This document shows positions 12,677-24,099 of a stretch of 64,000 nt of DNA, one piece after another (positions within the stretch are counted from its first letter, which is position 1; every line of letters begins with the position of its first letter). Source of the stretch: Moniliella sp. 'wahieum' (taxonomy: Eukaryota; Basidiomycota; Moniliellomycetes; Moniliellales; Moniliellaceae); NCBI GenBank assembly GCA_003971905.1, contig RSEE01000018.1, forward strand, positions 372,001 to 436,000, read 5' to 3'. Under the pieces are notes generated by a model, which made no database searches, was not told where the DNA came from, and saw nothing but the letters and a program-made list of their open reading frames with translations. The position numbers were made by a program, and so were the translations under genes.

Positions 12677-14652
12677 TCAGCGGGATTGGGAAGGATGAGG
12701 ATGGGCTGCTGCGGCCGCCCTGGCCTCCGCAACGGCCGACGGGCCGTCGAGGGAAAAGCGCGGGTGGGAGGAGATGGAGCGGCGGAAGGGTGGGGCGGGG
12801 GCAGAAGGAAGTAACGGGGACGTTTCAGCGTTGCCTCCCGCGCCCACGCGCGGCTCGTCGGCGTCCTCCTCATCGTCGGACGACTCTTGCGGGATGTGGG
12901 ATGTAATGTCGTCGCCAAACACGACACCCATTCTTCAATCGGGACGCCAGCGGTTTCAGGGTAAAAAATGTAGACGGTCAAGACGGCAATGAGGCAAAAG
13001 AGCCGTGCATGGGGTACAAGCGCCATGTGATGAGGTCTTGAAGGATCGGTTGTCGTTTCGCCCCCGTAATAGTGCTGAGAAAGTTGACCGCTGTTGAGAG
13101 GGAGACGCCCTTGGCGCGAAAGGTGAGCGGCATAATCTCCGGACGGCAACAGCCAAGGGACCGGGCCAAAGGAGGCCCAAAGGAGAACGGTAGCAAATCA
13201 CCGACACAACGGTCAACTGAGGCGAGGAGAATGGAAGATCAAGCCAAAGGAAAAGCCCCGTGAGCATAAGAAAGAGGGGCCTCGAGCAGGCCACCATAGA
13301 TTAAGATGGGACGGGGCCCCAGCTGTCAATCAAAAACCACACGGGGATCGTTGAGCTGACATAAAGGCAAGCGTTAAGCCCAGTCATGAGCACGCTGTAA
13401 TAGAAACAGGTTAGTCCAACGACGGGGATCGATATGACCACTCACGTACCGTCTCTTCCTTCCCACCCTGCCCGTTCAAACAAGCGGGGGGCATAAAAGC
13501 TGACCACGTTAATCCCATTCATCTGTTGTTCCCGCAAAGAGAGGGGGGGTGTCAGTGAGACGAAGCGCCGAATGGGATGGTCAAAAACACAAACCTGCAA
13601 AGAATTGCTGCTGCAGGCTACGAGGACGCGGTAACGGTACCGCTTCCACATAGCCCGGTACGAGCGGTCGCCTTGTTCACGGAGGAAGAGGACATTTTCC
13701 TTGATTTCACGGTACTCGAGTCTGTGGGTGAGAGGAGACGGGTGGTCAGTGTGTTGTCGCACTCCCGGTTCTACTCGAGCGGCCAGAAATGACCTCTAAA
13801 GGTCCGGAAGGGAACGTACTTGGCGCGTTTGTTGTGAATCCGTCTTGTCACTGTGAAGTTCGACTAGAACGCGCATGGCGTCCAAGTCGCGGTCCTTGTC
13901 GAGCAAGTAACGAGGCGACTCGGGCAGCACCAACGTTCCCACGGCCAAGATGCAACCGACAATGACCTGGATGCTAAGTGGGAACCTCCAAGATACATCG
14001 CCTGCCATGAAACTTGCGCCGTACCCGATCCAGACACTGGGCATAACCGGTGATGTTGAGGGTGTACTCTATCGAGGCCAGGTAGCCACGATGCTCGGCG
14101 ACAGAGATCTCGCTTTGGTACATGGGTACGACCATGGTGAGGAATCCGACGCCAAAGCCGGCGATGGCACGGCCAGCGGTGAGCATGAACAAGTTGAGAG
14201 ACGCAGTCTGAAGAAGGCCCCCCAAACTGAAAAGAACGGCGCCCCAAAAAATGGTAGCCTTGCGGCCGATGCGGTCGGCGAGGGTGCCAGCGAGGAGGGC
14301 AGTGAAGAGAGCAGCAGGTCGAGAATGGCCACCACGGTCCCGATCTGGGCGGCGGGGGGGGTGGAAGTACAGGAGGAATGCGGGATGGACAATGAGGCTG
14401 GACATGACGCCCTGGTCGTAGCCAAAGAGCAGGACACCGAGCGAGGCAAAGATGGTGACGGCCATCATGAGGCGGGCGCCGCAGAGGCCGAGGCGGGCCA
14501 TGAGGGAGGTGGGGGCGGCGGTGGGGGGGAGAAGGGGGCATGGACGTGGTGCGAGCGGCGGAGGCGGTGGAGGCGGTGCGGCGGCGGGCGGTGCTGCTGG
14601 AGGCGACGGGGACGCTGCCATAGTCGAGGGGGACAGGGGGGGCGGAGGGCAT
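12677..14652 (-). CDS. MFS sugar (hexose-type) transporter, frame-broken
   Basis: A plasma-membrane sugar porter of the major facilitator superfamily, probably a proton-coupled hexose transporter. In order, minus strand: N-tail from MPSAPPVPLDYGSVPVASSS (start 14652); TM1 with LGVLLFGYDQGVMSSLI; the loop motif DRIGRK; GRAIAGFGVGFL; QSEISVAEHRG; the sugar-porter signature PESPRYL (about 13900); QQMNGINVVSFYAP (about 13515); PEIMPLTFRAKGVSLSTAVN (about 13110); ITWRLYPMHG; and PETAGVPIEE (about 12955), followed by an acidic C-tail ending at 12677. Introns are visible between LHSDKTDSQQTRQ and LEYREIKENV, before QMNGINVV, and before VLMTGLNACLYVSS. Frame breaks occur at the C/G run near 14530 and near 14010, 13330, 13160 and 12940. 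The conserved order across all breaks argues for one gene with assembly indels. Substrate cannot be fixed from sequence. Confidence 0.85.
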
Positions 14653-15023
14653 GGGGGCGATGGTGGTGGCGGGACGGATGGAGGGGGGGCGTCTGGGAGA
14701 AGAGGGACGGGCAGGGGGGCGCAGGACAGGCGGCCGAGGGGAGGCGCGGGCGCTGCTGGAACGACGCCGACGGATGTGGCGGAGACGCCCTCGGCGCGTG
14801 CCCGCACGCAAATACGCAGCCAGCAGCCTGCCCCTCAGCGCCGCAGAAACGCAAGCCCCGTCATTTAACCCAGCACGTGACCCTGCCCTGCCTGAAATGT
14901 TCAGCGCAGCACCCAACCCTAGCTGCCGCCCATTTGTAATCGTCGTCTGGCCGCCGCCCAGCCGAGCTGCCCGTCCGCCAGCACCCACCACCACCCCCAC
15001 CTCCGTCTCTTCCTCTGCGCACA
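14653..15023. promoter_or_regulatory. Shared divergent promoter region
   Basis: A 371-bp spacer separates the start codons of the transporter (minus) and the NDUFS5-like gene (plus), so both promoters must lie here or overlap the coding ends. The plus strand just before 15024 is C/T-rich (CACCCCCACCTCCGTCTCTT), typical of fungal leaders. No clear TATA box was found. Confidence 0.45.
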
Positions 15024-15533
15024 ATGGCTGTGAGTGCGCGCGTTCTTGTGCCTTCGTGCACGGCCCCGTACTGACTCTTCTTCTCCACAGTCTGGCTGGG
15101 GCTACAACGGTCGTACGTATCTCTGCGTGGAAGCTACGCGGACAGACCAGGTCGATGGCCATGGCTTGGCCCTCTCCTGCCAACGCCCATGGCCAGCCCC
15201 CCCGTCCTTCACCCCGTTTGTTCACGGACCTACTAACCTAGCCCTCGCCTGTTTTTCTTCACGCCAGCTCCGGGTCGCTGCTACTACTTCTTCCAGCAGT
15301 TCCAGCAATGCTACCTGGTCTCGGACAACCCTCAAGCTTGCCGCCCGCAGGTGGAGGACTACAACGAGTGTCTCCACCACCGCAAGGCCATTGCGCGTGA
15401 GCAGCAACTGCTGGCCCAAACGCAGGTCTACCAGGCCACTCACATGGCCGACACGCGTGAGGAAAAGAACAAGAAACATTTTGCCGACTTGGAGTGGATA
15501 CGTTCCTTCCAGCATCGTACCCCGATGGCCTAG
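15024..15533 (+). CDS. NDUFS5: NADH:ubiquinone oxidoreductase subunit, NDUFS5-like
   Basis: A small accessory subunit of mitochondrial complex I on the intermembrane-space side, imported and folded by the Mia40 disulphide relay. Exons: 15024-15029 (ATGGCT), 15091-15112 and 15268-15533. The introns are 61 and 155 nt, both with clean GT...CAG ends. The spliced product is about 97 residues and starts MASGWGYNGPPGRC. It carries a perfect twin CX9C motif (CYYFFQQFQQC and CRPQVEDYNEC) followed by LHHRKAIAREQQL, as in the fungal NDUFS5 family. Helices after the second motif are rich in Glu/Lys. The frame is intact, unlike many neighbours. Its presence implies a complex-I-containing respiratory chain. 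The short first exon of two codons makes automatic prediction likely to miss the true start. Confidence 0.85.
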
Positions 15534-16079
15534 CCCACCCCATGCGTGTCTCCTTTTCTCCCTTCCTCCTCCTTGTCTTGCTGTGCCGCTCTGTCTCTCC
15601 ACGGGCGCTCCTGTGAGTAGTGCCCTGACCGGAGCACCGGCATGTGCATTGGCTCTCCATCGCGTGGGTCAGCGACTGCCCCCCACCTGCTGCAGACCAG
15701 ACGGGAAGGAACGAACGGGCGTTCCCAGACAATCGGACCATTGCATGTTCGTTAGGCTGCTCTCAGCCGCGCGCACTATAGAATTGCGAGAAATAGAGTC
15801 ACCATTTCCAGCCCGCCAACATTGAAGGCCGCGCACTTTTGCTTGTGAGCTATTAGGGGAAGGCCAATGCCAAGTGCAGTGCTCGCCGTCTCGCGTGCTA
15901 CGTTCAGATGCAGATCAGGCCCGTAGGTTCCATGAAATCCAGAATCAGGCCACAGCGAGTCCGGCGAGGGGGAACCATGCCGCTGGTATGGAGGTGCGCA
16001 GGACAGGGAGGGGGTTGTTCTACTTTGGTCAACTACGGAGGCAGACATGGTTCATTCTTGGCATCAGATGCAGTTCCAA
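15534..16079. other. Intergenic region between convergent genes
   Basis: It separates the 3' ends of the NDUFS5-like gene (+) and the mL43 gene (-). No coding texture or repeat was seen. It presumably holds both transcript ends. Confidence 0.5.
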
Positions 16080-16736
16080 TCAGCCTCCGACCCAGAGACT
16101 GAAAGAGGTGCAGGCATAGAACCAATTACTTGCGTGGGACTGGGGCTGGGGCTTGGGCAGACCATCGTAGAAGCGAGTGCGGTCCTCCGAGTGCAACGAC
16201 GAAAACACACCACGTGCGGCCGGGGCAAACGACTCGACCGCCTTGCGGATCTTGCGCACCTTTTCTCCCGACGACTGTAGCACCATATCCATCTTTTCCT
16301 CAATCTCATGCGGGCGTTTGCCCTTGCAGCTAACGACCTTGGTGTTGCCGTTGGCTGGGGCGCGCAACGGTGTGTCAGTAACGAGAAGGGGCGGAGGCCA
16401 ACATGGCGAAAAGGCGGGCCCGCCAAGCGGGGGAAGAAGCACGGTAGGGAGGGGAAGGGGGGACATACTGTAAAACCCGCGGATGATGGGGTGGGCGGTC
16501 GGCCTGTCCTGGACGACAAACTCGACAAACGGGTAGCGCTTGGCCAGCTGGACAAGCCCGAGGCGATGAAGGACGAAGTGGCGCATGCCCTCGTGCGACG
16601 CGTGGGCGTGGTTCACCTCCACCACCACCTTGCGCACCGGCATGAGGTAGGAGCCCTGGGGCCCACCGAGGGAGCGGGAGGCCCGGCTGATGAGCAGCTT
16701 GTCCGCACTTCGTGCCAACAGTAGGGGCCGCGGCAT
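16080..16736 (-). CDS. Mitochondrial large-subunit ribosomal protein mL43
   Basis: A component of the mitochondrial 54S ribosomal subunit (yeast MRPL51 family). Exons on the minus strand are 16736-16469 and 16354-16080, separated by a 114-nt GTATGT...CAG intron. The spliced frame is 543 nt including stop, 180 residues, with no breaks. The N-terminus is MPRPLLLARSADKL. The thioredoxin-like L51/S25/CI-B8 fold region is recognisable in GPQGSYLMPVRKVVVEVNHA, SHEGMRHFVLHRLGLVQLAK, YPFVEFVVQDRPTAHPIIRG and, after the splice, FYTNGNTKVVSCKGK with EIEEKMDMVLQSSGEKVRK. The family usually has about 140-150 residues, so the C-tail is extended. The start at 16736 fits the conserved core; an upstream in-frame ATG at 16874 gives an unlikely leader. 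Confidence 0.8.
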   Translation of the reverse strand: MPRPLLLARSADKLLISRASRSLGGPQGSYLMPVRKVVVEVNHAHASHEGMRHFVLHRLGLVQLAKRYPFVEFVVQDRPTAHPIIRGFYSMSPLPLPTVLLPPLGGPAFSPCWPPPLLVTDTPLRAPANGNTKVVSCKGKRPHEIEEKMDMVLQSSGEKVRKIRKAVESFAPAARGVFSSLHSEDRTRFYDGLPKPQPQSHASNWFYACTSFSLWVGG

Positions 16737-17474
16737 GATCGTCAACAGGCGCGCAGTCGTTGTACGGACCGAGCTCGGCAGAAGGCAGACGAGAGCACAA
16801 GAAGTCGAGCGAGCGGAAGGTGGCGGCCACCCGCATTCCGCCCTTCCAACTCTTCTTCGGCTTTCAAACTGCAACTTTCAACCAAACGACTGAAAGGTCA
16901 ACTTACCCAGTCGGCTCGACTGCAGGCATCACGTGGGACGGTCACTCATCATACATCACGCATGGCCTCCGGCTCAGGGCCTTACGCCAATGCCAAAACA
17001 CCTGGGATCAGATGCCCAGTATTGACTGCCACACTTTTGTGCACCATCGTAGCTCTATCCAGAGTGTGCCACCACCTCCGTCTATGGCATACGGAGGGAG
17101 GAGCAAGAGTGCCTTCCACAAAGAGGTGAGGTCCAATGCTTCGATCCAAGGCGCCTACAGCGAAGAGTGTGGCACGTACTATAATAACCGCCCCCGCCAG
17201 CTCGGCTCACAGCCCCCTCTCCCCCGCGCGCCCTCGCCATTCTGGTTTTGTGCCAACCCGCTCCGACATATAAGTGCACGACAATGGATGAAAGAGACAG
17301 AGGGAAAATGAATGCATGGAATGATTAATGATGAGGGAGGGATGACATACACAAAACCGAGACCGTGTCGAACAAAACAGATGCGCATGACGCGCCGACC
17401 GGAATGAAGCCGCCGCCAAAACCGTCTCCAACAAGAATGAATATACAACAGAACAGCTCCAAAAAGGAATAGAA
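16737..17474. other. Intergenic region, nothing recognised
   Basis: It contains the mL43 promoter (immediately above 16737) and the 3' side of the next minus-strand gene. Open frames are short and non-conserved. Confidence 0.45.
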
Positions 17475-20378
17475 TCACCGCTTCCCCCCAATCGCCCTGG
17501 TCCTTCCGTCAAGCTTCACCCCCGGGCTTGCGCCGCTGGAGAGCCAAGAGACAACATCAACGTGCACGGGCCTGCGCAAAAGGGGGTCATCTTGTTCGCG
17601 CAGCTCCTGGACCCGAGTCAACAAGTGGTCCCACAGCCGGTCCAACACCATCGTTGCGGTTCCCGGAGAGAAGCGGGCGTGGATACGAAGCACGTGGCGC
17701 AAGTGCGCGTCGTAGACGGTTTTTACGAGTTCGACCAGCTCGGTGGCAAACGCGCCATCCGTCAGCATGCCATCGCGCAAGCCTGTCCAGGCTGGGTGGA
17801 CGATCCGGGTGGCAGCATACTCCGCATTGGGCCAGGGGCCTGGTTCATCTCCAGCGAAGATGACGGAGCCGAAAAGTCTTCCTCCATCTCTAGACCACAG
17901 GACCAGACTACGTCCCAGTCCTGCTGGGACGCCAGCAGGGCGGCGGTACGAGTATGCTGGGACGAGCGTAAGTAAAGCGGACGGGCAAGCATGCGTCTGG
18001 CCACATCGGGGGTGATAAGGGCGGTGGAGGGAGACGAGGCGCTGGATGCAAGGGGAAAGGAGCGTTGTCAGCGTGCCCAAAATTCGTATGTATCTTCCTC
18101 ATCACCGTCAGACTTTGGTGTGAGGATGGGGCGAACATGAGGTAGCTTAACAGTATCGCGGTGGGGAGTGGACGGAACGGATTGCTGGCGCGAGGAAGGG
18201 GAAGATGAAGACGAAAATGAAGATGAGATGAAGATGAGGCAGCAAGATAAGACCACACCCCACTGGTAAACTCAGCTGCACGAGCCGAGAGGAAGGAGGA
18301 CAGCTCCTGGTCAGGCTGTGAGCCGGGTTCGGAACCGATGGGGAGAGAACTTGGGAACGATGGGCAGCGAAACGAGGGGGAAGAGGTGCGGGATCGGTAT
18401 GCATGGTAGTCTCTTGACCAGTCACCGGTGACTGAGATTCGTTGGCACTCTTCCGGCTGGGGTCGTGGCTTCGGTCGCTCCCACATTTGGTGTGGGGAAA
18501 AGGAAAAACGCTGCTCCTGTTGCACTGAAGGGGACGTTAACGGATGCGGAGAGGGCAACCATACCGTTGAGGGAAAGCCACCGGAAAATGGAATGTCCGA
18601 TAATTCACTGGGAGTGGTGGGGAAGGGGCTGGGGCCCCATGGTGCTGGCACATGAACAGCACGAGGATGGGCCCAATGGAGGTCCATCAGACAAAGACCG
18701 AATCGAACGGTTCCTGGCGGGACAACAGGCACGCCGAAGGGGCGAGTCGTGTAGGTTTCAAAGGTGTGGTCCACCAAGTGGGGGAGGCCAACGGTGCTGT
18801 GATATCGTTGGTCTTGTTCATGGATGGTCATCACTTCACGAAAATCCGTACCGGGCATGTCCGTATGAAGAAAGAAAAGAACGGTGCCGCAGGATCCAAA
18901 TTTCCTTCGGAACTCATCTGGGCCCGATAGTTGGCCGAAAGCGTGAAGAAAACGCGTGAAGGAGAGGACCTCCACGTGAGTGCAAAGCTCCATATTCGAC
19001 GGCAGTGATCGTCTCCCCCGCCTCTGGCAGGGGAACATGATCCACAAGTGAATCTAACACTTCTAGCACCTTGAGCCTTAGACCAGGGATAAAATGGCCT
19101 ACCCCTCCTGCCCACGCTTGCCGTTTGATCCGGAGTGTGCGCAACAGTATTGCGATCGGGGAAAGTGTGCAGAGAGACATGGGGATAGTTCTAGCACGAG
19201 GACGACTGCTCGTCGTTTGGGCACCACTAGAGAAACGTTCGATAAAGCCATTTGATGGTGTGAGCCCTCAGAATGGCAATAAGAGGAGATGTCGATAGGG
19301 TCAAGCAGCGAACCTTGGGTCGAAGACGGACGGACTGGGGGCGTCCCAGTGCCAGCAGGGCAAGCAGAGAGTGGAGCCGATGCTGAGGAGGATGTATCGG
19401 TGTTGGTGGGGAGTGAGACGCCAGAGAGGAGTTAGGCCGGCCAGGCGACAAGCTGTGGCCAAGGCCGGGCGTTCAAGTCCGAGGAAGGCCACAGAATTAG
19501 CCCAGGATGGGGCATGGGCGGGCCGGGTGAGTAAATAACGATGCAACAAAAGAGGTCGCATAAGTGTAGGCTGTGAAGCGGCACCGCGACATGGCCGCGT
19601 ATGCGAGGCGGTTTTGGTAAGCGAAATAGTCACTGTTGCTATTGTTGGTTGAGCGGCAGCTGTTTCCATTTTCAACGGTGCTCGGAGCAGAAGGTGTTTG
19701 ATCGTAGGCAGACAAAATAGGGACGGATGTGTGACCAATGCTCCGCCGGGGAGTGTGTTGAGGATTCCGGAAGAAGGTCGGGAAGGCCATCGCTTTGGTA
19801 CTTGGGGATGGGGGGCTTCCAGCGGAGACTGGAACGGGAAGGGAGGATGCGATCGCCCTTTGGCCCATTGGCTCCCCTACTAGGGGCGTGCTAGGCTCAT
19901 CGGATGGGCTAAGTGCAGGCAACTGAGGACTGCAGGGAGGGGGCATTGGAGCTAGTACTGGCGATGTGGGAGGGACTTGGGCTTGGCGTCGATGGGAGGG
20001 AGAGGCATGGATATGGCTGGAAGTCAGACGGTGTAGGCGGTGAGCCGCCGCAGGTAATAGGTTCGGCGTACGGCATATACGTGACGGATTGAGGGTGGGG
20101 GCATACACGCCAACAGGGACGGGAGCGCACAGAGAGAGGGGCAGGGAAACGGCGCCCACGTATGCTGATGGGGATCCAGATCGACGTGGGTAAGGGGCCG
20201 CGGTGGTGGTGGCAATGGCAGTGGGCGCAGCAAGCGAAGTCGCAGTAGCCGGGGGGGGGAGGAGGGGGGAGGTGGCGAAGAAGAAGTAACGAGAGAGGCG
20301 ATGATGCAGTGGAAGTGTACCGACAGCTCGGCTTGGCGTAGGTGGTGTGTGATGTGGGTTGCGAGGGACCTGAGGCAC
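17475..20378 (-). CDS. Unidentified protein-coding gene, Ser/Pro-rich with structured C-terminal part
   Basis: Minus-strand coding texture runs from about 20378 to the stop at 17475, with several frame changes. The N-terminal third is Pro/Ser-rich (e.g. YAPTLNPS, then TYMPYAEPITCGG near 20090). The middle part has more ordered segments: IPGLRLKVLEVLDSLVDHVP (about 19070), EFRRKFGSCGTVLFFLHTDM (about 18880) and HSTVGLPHLVDHTFETYTTR. A Ser-rich linker with RSRTSSPSFRCP follows. The C-terminal segment is helical (GAFATELVELVKTVYDAHLR, HVLRIHARFSPGTATMVLDR, LWDHLLTRVQELREQDDPLL) and ends VKLDGRTRAIGGKR. I considered Mob and cyclin families, but the key residues do not line up. The intron/exon structure is not resolved. 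Function unknown. Confidence 0.45.
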
Positions 20379-22439
20379 GTTATTGACCGCTGAGTCTCAG
20401 CGCTGCGCGCGGAGCTGAGCCCCTCAGCTGAAACCGGGGCCCGCGAATATACTCTGGCAGGCTATCGGGGGGAGTGCTCCGCCAGCGCAGCGCCAGTGTG
20501 GACAGAGACGTGCACTGGCGCACTTGGCCACCCCAATCAACACCAGGGCCCGTTCCACAGGCAACAGTAACTCTGGTAACTAGTAACACTGATGTACTGG
20601 TGGCCCAAGTGCTGCGCTGCGTTGCAGGGCGGCCGTTTGCCGTGGAAGTGCGAGTCAAGATCTGAGACCCAACCCTCAGCTTGAGAGGCCTGTCGAGAAA
20701 CCAGTCGCTCCCTCCAGCTCTCGCCACGTCTGCCCCGTCACTGCCATCGTCTATCGCCTATCTCTTCCCTCGCCCTGAGGCCTGATCCATGGCCCATTGC
20801 CCAGCGAACGCGAAGGGTCGAACGGTAACGCGTCGGACACACCAAATGCCCACCGCCCTGCTTGCGCCGCGCCCCGCCCGTGCCGCCCACACAGCCGAGA
20901 AGCTCGCGAGCTCCCACTCACGTGCCTTTCGCAACACTCTCCGGCTCGAGAAACCCACCCGGGATACTGTCACCCCCATTTTCGCTCTTAAAAACAAAGA
21001 TTACCCCCCCGTCTCACTCTTCCCTCTTTTGCTCCCCTCCACCTAAATGGTGTGGTTAGCCCCTCTCCCGAGGGAGCACGCATATATACTGAGAAAAGAG
21101 TAGAGTAATATAGGTTTTACGCACCCCAGCTGTTTCGCGTAGTATAGCTTCCGCGATGCATCATGCGTCTCTCAAACGCGCTTCCGTTGCTTTACCCCCC
21201 GCTCGAGCTGAACAATCTGATTTGTTTGGGGAGAGATGCGGGGGAGTATTAGTGTGCACATGACTATGTCCGCTGTCGTCCGACCCTCTTTGGCGCCCTA
21301 TGTCTCTGCCAGGCTCCTCTCTTGGAATAGAGCCACCAAAACAACTCATCTCTTTCTCGGGAGCCCTGAATTATGGTCACGAGGGATTGACCCCGCGGTC
21401 AACGTCAGAGTAGGACAAGAGAGTTGTCACCAACACGTATATATAACCCCGAGATGCCCGGAATCATACGAGGAGAAACTCACAGTTTTGAGGACACAGG
21501 AGGAAGGGTGTACAGTATTCCTTTTACCTACTCATGATCGGGGTATGTCGGTCGACTCAGTGGAAAAAGCAATGTGCTGATGGTTGGATTCGTTGTGATA
21601 CTAGAGATCAGAGAAAAAAGGGGGGGGGAAAAACCAAGGAAAAAGGCGGCGCAGTGAGCAGGAGCACGCCAGCCGCTGAGGCAAGCATGGGCCCATGTGA
21701 TGCGTCTCCAAGAGGTGACGCAAAGAGCGGCTACAAGTACCGAGAGCTCCAAAAGGGAGATGAAAGTGAGGCGTGGAGGAGACGCGCGCGATGATGGTGG
21801 AAAGGTCGGATCCACCAAACCAATACTTAATTTCCCACACTCCGAAGCTCTCTGGCTGTGAGCTTTGGACGGCCTTGGGAATGGCAGTTGGGTGCTGTTG
21901 GTGCTGTTTGTTGACTGTGACCCTCCGGGTTCCAGTCGGTAGACCAGGTTCCCTCGGTTCCATCTGTTTCCACGCTGCGGATATCGTCTCAGCGTGTGGC
22001 ACTGTCCCTGGCCTTGCATTCTTCTATGTAATACCTCACTGGCCTGTGCCTAGTCCGGCCTCCTATCTAGATGCCTCTGTAACATGTAACTAGACTCAAC
22101 TGGGGCACCAATCCATCACCTTCTTCTCATCCCTCTGCCCATCCGGCTCCCTAGGCCAACACTGTTGTCATCACCACTGTGGATCCCATAGAGCTATACA
22201 TGGATGAGTTCCATCTTGTGATTGGGGGCAGTAGTAGTGCAAATTGCCGCCATCGCTGGCCATGAACAAATGAACTTCGAAAGAGAACCAAATGTTCGAC
22301 ATGGCGTGCCGCCGGACGTACGCGGGGCAGGGCCGAGTTACGTCAGCGCTTCGAAGCCTGGCCGACCAGCCCGGCCCGTCGTATCAGCAACGGACCACGA
22401 CCTGCTCTACTTTTGCCGCCAGCCTCTTGTGTCCCAGAA
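20379..22439. other. Intergenic region between divergent genes
   Basis: About 2 kb between the unidentified minus-strand gene and riboflavin kinase. It has pyrimidine-rich tracts, A/T-richer patches with TATATA (about 21072 and 21438) and a G run near 21622. No coding segment or repeat family could be supported. It probably carries both promoters. Confidence 0.45.
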
Positions 22440-23364
22440 ATGCCGGCGGACCAACCTGCTGCGCCGCCCGCGGCGGATATGGCGCCCGTCCAGTCCGTTC
22501 GCAACGCTCGTCCGCTCATCATTGGCCCGCCTCGCCTGAACCCCATTCCCCATCGTGCTCGAGGGCACAGTGGAGAATGGGTTTGGAAGGGGCGGCAAGG
22601 AGTTGGGCTGCCCAACTGCCAACTTGCCTCCCGCGGTGTTGGAAGAGGCAGAGAAGAAGCATGGGCTCACCACGACTGGCGTCTATTACGGCTGGGCGCG
22701 CGTCGTCACCACCCTCCCGGAGCAACGGTACGTCCCTCTCTTCACTCTCCTTACGTTGCGCACGCTGCCCAAACTGCGGCCCAGGTGCTAGCTTGCTTCA
22801 TTGTCGGCGTCATACTCTGACACTCCCCCTCCCCCTCCTCGGCCACGCGGGTCTTTGCTGCAGGAACAGGAATGGGTCAAGGACAATGACCGTATTTGGC
22901 CCATGGTCATGAGCGTCGGTTTCAATCCTTTTTACGGGAACAAGGTCAAGACCGCCGTACGTCTCTTTATCCTTGTCGTTGTCCTTTGCCATTTATGTTT
23001 CTTGTTTGGCTAACGTGGAGCTTCTGCTATTCTTTCTATTTTCTCTTTGAAAACACAGGAGGTTCACATCATTCACAAGTACCCCAGGGACTTTACGGCG
23101 CCACCGTTCGCTCCATTGTGTTGGGCTACATCCGCCCCGAGTTCAACTACACTTCGGTCGGTACGTAGCACCTTGTCTTCCCTTCTTCTCTATTTGCGTT
23201 GTTTTCTCTCCCCACTCCCTTGGACGGCAGAGAGGGGATGGACTGAGAACTAACGCCCGTCCGACTGGGTAGACGATCTAATTGCCGACATTGAGACGGA
23301 CAAGAAGGCTGCCATCAAGAGCTTGGACAGGCCGGGCTACCAGGCCTACCAATCCAAGATCTAA
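22440..23364 (+). CDS. FMN1: Riboflavin kinase
   Basis: Phosphorylates riboflavin to FMN with ATP, the first step of flavin cofactor synthesis. Exons are approximately 22440-22727, 22864-22956, 23059-23160 and 23273-23364; intron 3 has a CTAAC branch site and TAG acceptor. Core motifs in order: VENGFGRGGKELGCPTANLP (the nucleotide/flavin-binding PTAN motif), GVYYGWARV, MVMSVGFNPFYGNKVKTA, EVHIIHKYPRDF, YGATVRSIVLGYIRPEFNY and DDLIADIETDKKAAIKSLDR, ending YQAYQSKI. The start could also be 22413 or 22479. There are frame breaks near 22535 and 22545 (C runs, between GPPR and the strand IVLEG), at the first donor (GG for expected GGG) and at 23092 (TTT for expected TTTT). Each is cured by one base, so a working gene mis-assembled is far likelier than a pseudogene of this essential enzyme. 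Confidence 0.88.
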
Positions 23365-24099
23365 GCCTGCCATGTCTCTTTTCCATCCGACCCCATTGCA
23401 AGGGGTTCGACTCGGTGAATGGTAGATGGCGACGATGCATGCTGGTTGGTGTCCTAATTTAATCGCTCCCGCCTCGGTCACCTCGGTGATAAAATGATTG
23501 CATTTGCCCTAGTACCAGACGGTGATCGATGATCAGCTTTTCCCAGATGGTCGATGACAGATGAGGTCGATGAGACTGATAACGACCAGAACGGTAAATG
23601 AGAACGTTTTCACCTTTCGATGTCAGCCTGTTAGAACGCTCTCATGCCCGTCGACGGACGTCAAGGCGACCGCCGGACACTTCGTACTGCAAAAATGCGT
23701 TGGCGTGACCCGGTCCGGCCTTTCAAGCCAAATTTGAAAGTCGGCATTAGGCTTCCGTGTCGAATTTACCCCGCCCGCTTAAGCTTGATCCCGCGGGCTG
23801 GCATCATGCGTCCCGGCCGTGTTGCTCCATTTCCGTCGGAGCGGCATTTCGAATCTCCCAACGGCCGACGTCTGTCCCACAGCCACCGCTTCTGAACCCG
23901 CTCCGCACCGCTCTGCCGCGGGGGAACGGAGCGGATGGGTACAGTTGGGTAGGATATTGTCTGTGTGGGAGCTGGGGGGCGGGGCATGGGGGGCTGTATA
24001 TACGAGATTCAACAGGCAAGGCCAGAAGCCGACTACGCAAGCTCCTGAGCAACAGGACACAAAATGATTTGGAAGCTGTTGGGGTACACATGAACAGGA
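23365..24099. other. Intergenic region between convergent genes
   Basis: It holds the 3' ends of riboflavin kinase (+) and the TPP1-like gene (-). A GGTTCGACTC word near 23405 resembles a tRNA B box, but no A box or acceptor stem accompanies it. Nothing else was seen. Confidence 0.4.

Noticed and set aside
13864..15225. A long minus-strand frame spanning the transporter and the NDUFS5-like gene
   Set aside because: It overlaps the plus-strand NDUFS5-like gene, whose twin CX9C motif is clear. Only its central part (MPSAPP onward) is the transporter N-terminus.
17475..18080. A Mob1/phocein domain in the unidentified gene
   Set aside because: Helical spacing is vaguely similar, but the Cys/His zinc ligands and the conserved core of Mob proteins are absent.
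23395..23430. A tRNA gene suggested by GGGGTTCGACTC
   Set aside because: It resembles a B box, but no A box at proper spacing and no acceptor stem could be found.
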